NCBI GenBank assembly: GCA_014381825.1
Contig: JACNKX010000095.1
Location: forward strand, 62,001 to 126,000
Direction: 5' to 3'
Origin: Planctomycetota bacterium
GTDB taxonomy: Bacteria > Planctomycetota > Planctomycetia > Pirellulales > Pirellulaceae
Length of the DNA: 64,000 nt
Shown here: in pieces, positions 57,962 through 64,000 of the stretch
Numbering within the stretch: the stretch's first letter is position 1
Layout of the letters: each line of letters opens with the position of its first letter
The notes under the pieces: generated by a model
Database searches by the model: none
What the model saw: the letters and a program-made list of their open reading frames with translations, nothing else
What the model was told of the DNA's origin: nothing
Translations under genes and position numbers: made by a program

Positions 57962-60199
57962 CTATCGGCGGAAGAGAAACTCTTTCGCGTTGAGTAACGC
58001 CCAGGCGATATCCTGTAATACCGTGAACCGATCTTCGGATGAATCGTCGAGCATGCTGAGCGCCGCGTCGCGTTCTTCCGAGTTGGGCGGTCGCGACAGC
58101 GCCTCCCAGTAAAGCGTTTCGACGACTTGCTTATCTGGTGACGTGGACGAAGCCAATTGGTGTATTCGATTCCCGGAAGTTGCAAGTCGGCCGGAGAGTC
58201 CTTGGCCGATGAGCGCGAAGACCTGTTTCAGCGTCGTTTCATTCGAACGTTCGCACTCACAGGCCAGAATACGATCAGGTTTGCCAAATGTCTTTAAGAA
58301 GCGATCGCCCAACAGCGGCGCTTCGTCGCGAGGTCGCTTCCGTTGCACACCAGGAACTTGCACGGCCCGAATCCCGTGAGGATAGCCCACGAATTCGGCA
58401 GGCATGTCGAGAACGTCGCTTTGCGCATCCAACAGCACTTCCGCGGGTAAACGGTGGATGGACGCTCTTGCATAGCTGGTGTGGTCGTTGACGTTCGTTT
58501 CGTTTGGCTCGGCCGAGAGTTGATACGTCTGCGAGTTCATGATCATTCGAACCGTCGAGCGCAGGTCAAACCCTTCAGAAACAAAATGAGCGGCCAGCGT
58601 ATCGAGCAGCGGTGGATTGCTGGCGGGATTGGTAAGCCGGAAATCATCGATCGGATCGACCAGCCCTTGCCCCATGATGTGATACCAGATGAAGTTAACT
58701 TGCGACTTGGCAAACAATTCGTTGTCATCCGAGGTGAGCCACTGTGCGACAGCCATTAGCCGATCCGCCGTCTCCTGTTCCGAGAGCGAGTCGCCGCCGA
58801 GAAACTTGGGACGAGCGATCTCGCCAGTAGTTGGATTGCGAACTTCGTCTTTCTTCGCGACGAGCACGACTTGGTCGCCAGCGAACTCGTTCTTGTCGAG
58901 CTTGTCTTTACGTTTGTTCTCACCCAATTCATAGTCAAGCTGAGAGAACAGCGAAGACCATTCGTAATAGTCGTTTTGTGTCCAACGATCAAACGGATGG
59001 TTGTGACACTTGGCACATTGCAGACGTGTGCCGAGAAACAATCGCGCCGTCGTTTCGCCTCGGATCGAAGCAGTGCGATTTGCTCGATAGAAATTCGCGG
59101 CAGGCTGCTTATACGTGCTGCCCGTGCCTGTGACAAGTTCGCGGACAAACGCGTCCAGCGGCTTCGCCGAAGCGATGCCGTCGCGAATCCATTGATGAAA
59201 GGCTTCGACGCCTGGTGTGTCGAGTACCTTTTCTTCAGTCCGCAAGACGTCCGCCCACTTCAGGGCCCACAAGTCGGCGAATTCAGGAGTTGAAAGCAGA
59301 TAATCGATCAGCCGTGTTCGCTTGTCGACCGAGTTGGACGCAACAAACGCTTTCGCCTCGTCGCCAGTTGGCACTCTTCCGATGGCGTCGAGATACGCAC
59401 GCCGCACGAAGACGTGGTCCTTGCTCGGCGTGGATGGATTCATACGCAAGCTATGAAGCTTATTGAACACGAAGCGATCGATCGAGTTGTTAGTCGCGGG
59501 AGGACTCCATTCGAACTCCGGACGTGCCGCAGTGAAGGCGATCGAAACTGGGACTTGCATCTGCAAATACCGCACAATCAAAGTCGTCTCACCAAAGCTG
59601 TCGCGAGTAACTCGACCGTCTGGATCTACCGTGGCGATTAAGTTTGACAGTTCGTAACACGCTCGCTGCGTCACATCGCGCGAACTGCCGTCGGAGAGAA
59701 CTGCGGTAACTCGCAGTTGAAGATCATCGATCGGATCGGTCAGAATTGCATTACGTGGAATGACTTCGAGCTTGACGACTCGAGGCGCGTCGGACGCGGG
59801 CGACGGCGTACCCTCCGCGATCCAGCTTCGCAACACTTGGTACTCCGCAGAGGCTACGGCGAATCGCCGACCGCCGCGATGTGGGACCTGTGCCGTCGCC
59901 TTTTGTAAAATCAAACTCTTTCCGGGCGATGATGGATTAGTTCGCCGGCCTCGCGATCGAAGAACGAGAGCCTCGAAATCAAACTGTGGATCCTGTCCTC
60001 GCAACGAGAGCTTGAGACCACCCTTGCCGTTAAGATTCCCGTGACAGGTGCCCGAGTTACAACCGGCTTTGGAGAGCACCGACATCACGTCGACGGCGAA
60101 TTCCAGTTCGCCGCTTTGCGCGCGTGCGCAATTGCTAACGAAGACCGCAAGCGCGGAAAGGACAACTGGCAGAATGCAGCGCGGGATGTGGTGGGGCAT
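57962..60199 (-). CDS. DUF1549/DUF1553 protein with N-terminal cytochrome-like and Ig-like segments
   Basis: The 745-residue protein from ATG 60199 has a signal peptide (MPHHIPRCILPVVLSALAVF). Near residue 45 AGCNSGTCHGN (CxxxxCH) is an unusual haem-like motif. A BIG2-like Ig domain follows at about 145-225 (LRVTAVLSDGSSRDVTQRA). The DUF1549 and DUF1553 domains occupy the rest, with NNSIDRFVFNKL, RRAYLDAIGRVPTGDEA and a second haem-like motif CAKCHNHPFDRWTQNDYY. The longer in-frame reading from 60385 adds a segment without a signal peptide. It is coupled to the downstream DUF1501 gene. Confidence 0.85.
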   Translation of the reverse strand: MPHHIPRCILPVVLSALAVFVSNCARAQSGELEFAVDVMSVLSKAGCNSGTCHGNLNGKGGLKLSLRGQDPQFDFEALVLRSRGRRTNPSSPGKSLILQKATAQVPHRGGRRFAVASAEYQVLRSWIAEGTPSPASDAPRVVKLEVIPRNAILTDPIDDLQLRVTAVLSDGSSRDVTQRACYELSNLIATVDPDGRVTRDSFGETTLIVRYLQMQVPVSIAFTAARPEFEWSPPATNNSIDRFVFNKLHSLRMNPSTPSKDHVFVRRAYLDAIGRVPTGDEAKAFVASNSVDKRTRLIDYLLSTPEFADLWALKWADVLRTEEKVLDTPGVEAFHQWIRDGIASAKPLDAFVRELVTGTGSTYKQPAANFYRANRTASIRGETTARLFLGTRLQCAKCHNHPFDRWTQNDYYEWSSLFSQLDYELGENKRKDKLDKNEFAGDQVVLVAKKDEVRNPTTGEIARPKFLGGDSLSEQETADRLMAVAQWLTSDDNELFAKSQVNFIWYHIMGQGLVDPIDDFRLTNPASNPPLLDTLAAHFVSEGFDLRSTVRMIMNSQTYQLSAEPNETNVNDHTSYARASIHRLPAEVLLDAQSDVLDMPAEFVGYPHGIRAVQVPGVQRKRPRDEAPLLGDRFLKTFGKPDRILACECERSNETTLKQVFALIGQGLSGRLATSGNRIHQLASSTSPDKQVVETLYWEALSRPPNSEERDAALSMLDDSSEDRFTVLQDIAWALLNAKEFLFRR

Positions 60200-60419
60200 G
60201 TGATCGGCGGCAACGTGTCGTCGGCTGGACGTGGTTTGATCAATGGCGTCGTGTACGGTCGATTGTGCTTCGAAATAGACGGCGGTCCCTATTATCTCAT
60301 AGGCGGAGGCCAACTGTCGACCGACTGAGACGTTTCGTTCTTGTGTCGCAGCGACGCTTATGGCATTTTGAATTGACTTGGCCATCGATCAGAATTGATT
60401 GACGCGGAGAAACGTATCC

Positions 60420-60641
60420 ATGGACAACAGGCGGTTGCAGCTTCGATTGGCCACGCTCTTTCGTATTACGACCGTGATCGCTTGCGTCTGTGGCTTTCTG
60501 CATGCAGCGGGCGTTGAAGGGATGCTCGTGATGATGTTGTTAGCAGCGATACCAGCTATCGCAGTTCTCGTCGCGAGGGTCTATGTCCGAATAATGTCGG
60601 TATTGTTCGACACGATCATCGGCCCGTTCTTGCTGCGGTAG
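60420..60641 (+). CDS. Small two-helix membrane protein
   Basis: The 73-residue protein starts at ATG 60420 with GGAG upstream. It has two predicted membrane helices (TLFRITTVIACVCGFLHAA and MLVMMLLAAIPAIAVLVARV). The N-terminal MDNRRLQLRLATLFRIT resembles small planctomycete membrane proteins that start with a short arginine-rich segment. No function was recognised. Confidence 0.5.
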   Translation: MDNRRLQLRLATLFRITTVIACVCGFLHAAGVEGMLVMMLLAAIPAIAVLVARVYVRIMSVLFDTIIGPFLLR

Positions 60642-61111
60642 CCCGCGGGTCAGATAGGGAATCGCACAGAGCGCGCTGGGGCGCTCATTCGATCATCCCA
60701 GCCAGCTCTTTCAGCCACGCAATGCCATGCGGCATTCCTTCGTTGAGCGCTTTAGTGGCGGATCGGGGATGGATTGATCATACATAAGAATCACAACTCG
60801 TTGATTGACCCATCGCGGTTAAAAGGAGCCTATACAAGGAGATGGCTGGGCCGACTGGTTAGCAGCTTCGATGTGTCGTACCGGCGGATGAAGTCTACTC
60901 GGGATGGAAACGGCGTTCAATATTCGACGCTTCTAGCTCCGGGCCCCCTTGTGGGGCTGCGTCGATTTTCATGGACCAAGCCGCGACTTGATGGTTGAAA
61001 TGCGGATCGCGCGACCCGATACTGTATCCGCGCTCTTCGACGCTGTTGAGAAGTTCACTTGCCGACCGCGAACCAATCTGACAAATCCAAAGACGACAAG
61101 GAAACCACACC
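60642..61111. other. Intergenic stretch with a possible gene remnant
   Basis: The 470 bases hold no convincing complete gene. On the minus strand a frame ending at 60685 reads ATKALNEGMPHGIAWLKELA and looks like the C-terminal end of a decayed protein. CAAGGAAACCACACC just before 61112 contains the next ribosome binding site. The remainder shows nothing recognisable. Confidence 0.35.
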
Positions 61112-62116
61112 ATGAGATATTGCTCGCCCCTCATCGCCTTCACGCTCGTACTCAGCATGGTGCTACCCGTTCCAGCGGCGGACGATATACAACCGGTTCG
61201 GATGGGCTGCGGGCTGATGACGTTCGACACGGTGCCGGGCTGGGGACTCCGCCCCGATGGCGAATCTGCCTTGGGCCCGACTCACGGCGGTGTCGTGATC
61301 GACAAGGCAGGCAACATCTATACAAGCGCCAATAAGGGAGTCGTCGTTTTTTCCCCCGATGGCAAAGTGATCCAGTCCTATCTGGGCGACAAATTCTCCA
61401 ATATCCACGATATGGAAATCCGAGAAGAAGCGGATGGCGAGTTCATTTATGGAGCACGCAATGCGAACGCCGAGGGAATCAAGTTCAATGCCCATAGCGG
61501 CGAAATTGTGATGAAGCTCCCGTTTCCCGAAGAGTCCGGCCTCAAGCTGGAGAAATTCAACCCGACAGCGATTACCGTTGCTCCCAACGGCGACATCTTC
61601 TTGGCAGACGGTTACGCGAGCAATCATGTTTTCAAGTTCGATAAGGCAGGAAAATACCTGATGCACTTTGGGGCCAAAGGCAACGACCTCAAACAATTCA
61701 ATACCGCTCACGGCATGACACTGGACACGCGTTACGACCCCCCGCGCCTATTGATCTGCGACCGTAATCACCAACCCAAGGGCCGCCTGCTGCACTATGA
61801 CCTCGAAGGAAACTTCATCGAAGTAGTCATCACTGGTCTGGGAATGCCGACATCCGCCGCCGTCCAGGGAGACTTTGTCGCCGTGCCAGATTTGCACGGA
61901 CGGCTGGTCATTCTCGACAAGAGCAACACGATCATGGCAGTTCTTGGCCACAACCCGGACCCCGACAAGCGAGTCAATTTTAATGTGCCGCAAGCGGAGT
62001 GGATTGAAGGCGTGTTCAGCGGCACACATGGCTCCTATTGGGACAAGGACGGCAACTTGTACGTACAGGACTGGAACGTTTCTGGGCGCATCATGAAACT
62101 AGTCCGAGTCAAATGA
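61112..62116 (+). CDS. Exported NHL-type beta-propeller protein
   Basis: The 334-residue protein has a signal peptide (MRYCSPLIAFTLVLSMVLPV, cleavage near residue 23) and repeats with the NHL pattern: VVIDKAGNIYTSANKGVVVF, ITVAPNGDIFLADGYASNHV, DRNHQPKGRLLHYDLEGNF and YWDKDGNLYVQDWNVSGR. It should form a periplasmic six-bladed propeller that binds a partner or ligand. Some relatives are called peptidylglycine-lyase-like, but no such catalytic residues were identified. AAGGAAACCACACC lies before the ATG. It is followed by two further exported-protein genes. Confidence 0.75.
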   Translation: MRYCSPLIAFTLVLSMVLPVPAADDIQPVRMGCGLMTFDTVPGWGLRPDGESALGPTHGGVVIDKAGNIYTSANKGVVVFSPDGKVIQSYLGDKFSNIHDMEIREEADGEFIYGARNANAEGIKFNAHSGEIVMKLPFPEESGLKLEKFNPTAITVAPNGDIFLADGYASNHVFKFDKAGKYLMHFGAKGNDLKQFNTAHGMTLDTRYDPPRLLICDRNHQPKGRLLHYDLEGNFIEVVITGLGMPTSAAVQGDFVAVPDLHGRLVILDKSNTIMAVLGHNPDPDKRVNFNVPQAEWIEGVFSGTHGSYWDKDGNLYVQDWNVSGRIMKLVRVK

Positions 62117-62140
62117 ACACTCCGTACGAAGGATATGGCG

Positions 62141-63541
62141 ATGTCGAGATCTTGGTTACGCGAACTCGTGGCAATGTTTGCGGTCGGTGTATTCGCATCT
62201 AGCGGCTTGACGCAGGAGGCTACAAATCACGAAAGCACTCCGTTGGAGATCTTCGACCAGCGGATCATGCCGATCTTCAGATCCTCGCAGCCGTCGAGTT
62301 GTGTTCAGTGTCATTTGTCGGCGGTTGATCTAAAGAACTACATCCTGCCTTCGCAGGAGAAGACCTTCGCATCGCTTCGCGACCAAGGACTGATTGATCT
62401 TCAGGCACCGGAGAAATCCAAGATCCTCACGCTCATTCGCATGGGCGACAAGGATCTCGACAAAGGCGCGCAGCTGATTCATGAGAAGACTCGCAAAGCG
62501 GAGTATGCTGCGTTCGAGGCTTGGGTCAAAGCCTGCTGCCAAGATCCGAAAATACGAGACTTACCTCAGCTAAACCCTGCCGATCTCGCGAGTCCGGATA
62601 AGCCAGAGGCGGTGATTCGTCATGCGCGTAAGAGCCGTGTTGTTGACTCATTTGCTCGCAATGTTTGGTCACAGCGCATGCGATGCTTCCCGTGCCATAC
62701 GCCTCATGAGATCGACCCGTCAAATCCCCGACAGCAGGCGGCAATCAAGACGCAAAATGAACTCAAGAAGAAATACAGCCCAGAACTCTTAGCGCGGTTG
62801 AACATCTTCCGCGAGACACCAGAAGCGACGCTGAACTATCTAGTTGAGAGCAGTCGCAACGTAAAGCAAGGCGAACTTCCGTTGCTCAATCTAGCAGAGC
62901 CTCGCAAGAGTTTGATTTTGCTGAAGCCGACGTCGAAGCTTCCAATCAAACGCGAAGACGGGACGTTCGAACCAGTATCGTCGGTAGCGCCGGTGACTCA
63001 TATGGGCGGGTTGAAGATGCACCCCGACGATCAGTCCTACAAGTCATTTGTGGCGTGGATCAAAGACTATTCGAACGTCGTCGGTGATCGCTATGTCGGA
63101 GTTGAAGAACTGCCAGCAGATAATTGGGTTGCGACGAAACGTGTTTTGAAACTATCTAGCGCGCCAGAATCGTGGCCCATCGGGATTCCCGTTCAACTGT
63201 TTGTGTACACTTGGAACGATGAAGAAACATCCTGGCGCAAAGAGCCGGTCGCGTTTACACAAGGGACAGTAACGCCCCGCAGGATGGTAAACGGCGCGAT
63301 GTTCTTGCTGGCATCACGAGACGCCGCGAGAGCGACCACCGTGAAAGGTAACGAGGCAGTGCTGGGAGGCGGGCGATACATGGTCAAGGTGTACGTTGAC
63401 CTGAAACACCGTTTAGCTGACGATCCAACCTTGCTACTTGGAGACGAAGACTTCGTCGGTCAGGCCGAGTTTACGCGGTCCCGTTGGCGCGAAGGATTCA
63501 AGTTCGCAGCAGCGGTTTCTGGAAACATGCTGAAAAGATAG
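62141..63541 (+). CDS. Exported dihaem cytochrome-like protein
   Basis: From ATG 62141 (GAAGG eight bases upstream; ATG 62135 is too close to it) the protein has 466 residues. After a signal peptide (about 1-25) come haem motif CVQCH near residue 49 and CFPCH near 183. The C-terminal third is beta-rich (PIGIPVQLFVYTWNDEETSW, GGGRYMVKVYVD). It would be a periplasmic dihaem protein. Its substrate is unknown. It follows the propeller gene by 24 bases. Confidence 0.7.
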   Translation: MSRSWLRELVAMFAVGVFASSGLTQEATNHESTPLEIFDQRIMPIFRSSQPSSCVQCHLSAVDLKNYILPSQEKTFASLRDQGLIDLQAPEKSKILTLIRMGDKDLDKGAQLIHEKTRKAEYAAFEAWVKACCQDPKIRDLPQLNPADLASPDKPEAVIRHARKSRVVDSFARNVWSQRMRCFPCHTPHEIDPSNPRQQAAIKTQNELKKKYSPELLARLNIFRETPEATLNYLVESSRNVKQGELPLLNLAEPRKSLILLKPTSKLPIKREDGTFEPVSSVAPVTHMGGLKMHPDDQSYKSFVAWIKDYSNVVGDRYVGVEELPADNWVATKRVLKLSSAPESWPIGIPVQLFVYTWNDEETSWRKEPVAFTQGTVTPRRMVNGAMFLLASRDAARATTVKGNEAVLGGGRYMVKVYVDLKHRLADDPTLLLGDEDFVGQAEFTRSRWREGFKFAAAVSGNMLKR

Positions 63542-63578
63542 TAGCGAGACGCTCGTTCCCTCGTATGGAGATCGGAAG

Positions 63579-64000
63579 ATGCGACAGCCACAACTACCTA
63601 GTCGCCCGTCGGATTTGGTGTCTCAACCGAGACGCGAGTTTCTGAAACATTCCGGCGCGTTGGCTCTGGCAGCGTCGGGCGTGCCGCTGGTTTGTGGTGA
63701 GTTAGCTGCTGCAGAGGACAAGAAGACGTCCGAGACGCTGGTCAAGATCTTGTATGACTCACTGAAGGAGAAACAGAGGAAAGAAGTCTGTTTCGACTGG
63801 AATCATATCGACAAAGATCGAGGTCTGTTGCGAACGCGCCTCGAAAACAACTGGAAGATCACCAAGCCGTCGATCAAGAGCAGCTTCTATACGACCGACC
63901 AGCAAGTGTTGATTCGCGACATTTTCGACGGAATGACCGATCCCGGTTGGCGCGATAACTGGGATCAGCAACTCAAAGATGACGTCGGTGGATTCGGCAA
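63579..64000 (+). CDS. Twin-arginine exported protein, possibly DUF3500, 3' end missing
   Basis: The reading from ATG 63579 continues beyond the window, giving 140 residues. It has a twin-arginine signal (PRREFLKHSGALALAASG), followed by ILYDSLKEKQRKEVCFDWNH and DQQVLIRDIFDGMTDPGW, a pattern that fits the DUF3500 family, though the match is not certain. GGAGATCGGAAG precedes the ATG. Following the propeller and cytochrome genes, it is probably the third member of the same unit. Confidence 0.6.
   Translation, partial: MRQPQLPSRPSDLVSQPRREFLKHSGALALAASGVPLVCGELAAAEDKKTSETLVKILYDSLKEKQRKEVCFDWNHIDKDRGLLRTRLENNWKITKPSIKSSFYTTDQQVLIRDIFDGMTDPGWRDNWDQQLKDDVGGFG

Overview
The window looks like a chromosomal segment of a planctomycete, probably a Pirellulales-type member. 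This is inferred from gene content: two DUF1501-centred pairs (one with DUF1800, one with DUF1549/DUF1553), a von Willebrand A protein paired with a squalene-cyclase-like toroid protein, a complete MoxR/Bat operon, a formylglycine-type sulfatase, and many exported proteins with CxxCH haem motifs. No ribosomal RNA, phage or CRISPR array was seen. There is one tRNA (Leu, GAG) with a promoter and a rho-independent terminator.

Region 1-14047 is a nitrate-respiration and nitrosative-stress block. On the minus strand a membrane dihaem cytochrome c is followed by narG, narH, narJ and narI (narI runs off the left edge), so the cytochrome probably exchanges electrons with the nitrate reductase. A monohaem exported protein, a ScdA/Ric-type di-iron repair protein, a pentapeptide-repeat protein, a ten-cysteine small protein, an exported protein of unknown role and a NapH/NosR-like membrane iron-sulfur protein follow. 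Region 14086-17142 is a DUF1501/DUF1800 pair. Region 17683-21748 is the VWA/toroid pair. At 22813-24276 is a nitronate-monooxygenase-family flavoprotein.

Around 24374-24959 a decayed IS3-type transposase and a possible integrase tail abut the tRNA-Leu gene. Region 24980-36575 holds a GAF protein with a degenerate SpoIIE-type phosphatase domain, an exported protein, a lipoprotein, a probable tRNA-queuosine mannosyltransferase, a Trm112-like protein, a HIT protein, a giant exported glycosidase-like protein and a sulfatase-fold protein lacking the usual nucleophile. Region 36751-46300 is an eight-gene MoxR-DUF58-BatABCDE operon, then a sulfatase and a Doc-type toxin-antitoxin pair. Region 48537-52599 suggests cis-3-hydroxyproline (or hydroxyproline betaine) metabolism: an enolase-superfamily enzyme, divergent from an ornithine-cyclodeaminase-family reductase, with a dicarboxylate/amino-acid symporter alongside. 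The remainder holds LarC, small membrane proteins, a DUF1501/DUF1549 pair and a three-gene exported cluster cut by the right edge.

The most striking structure outside genes is a set of paired hairpin repeats at gene ends: 2768-2846, 6521-6584, 7908-7968 and 40729-40841. Most hairpins carry GTAG or GGAG at the foot. Where the two hairpins of a pair differ, the changes in the stems are mostly compensatory. This is the architecture of REP/BIME elements, and three of the four lie in or beside the nar cluster and overlap the last codons or stop codons of genes. Two further inverted repeats, with 10-bp and 9-bp internal periodicity, flank the ornithine-cyclodeaminase-like gene.
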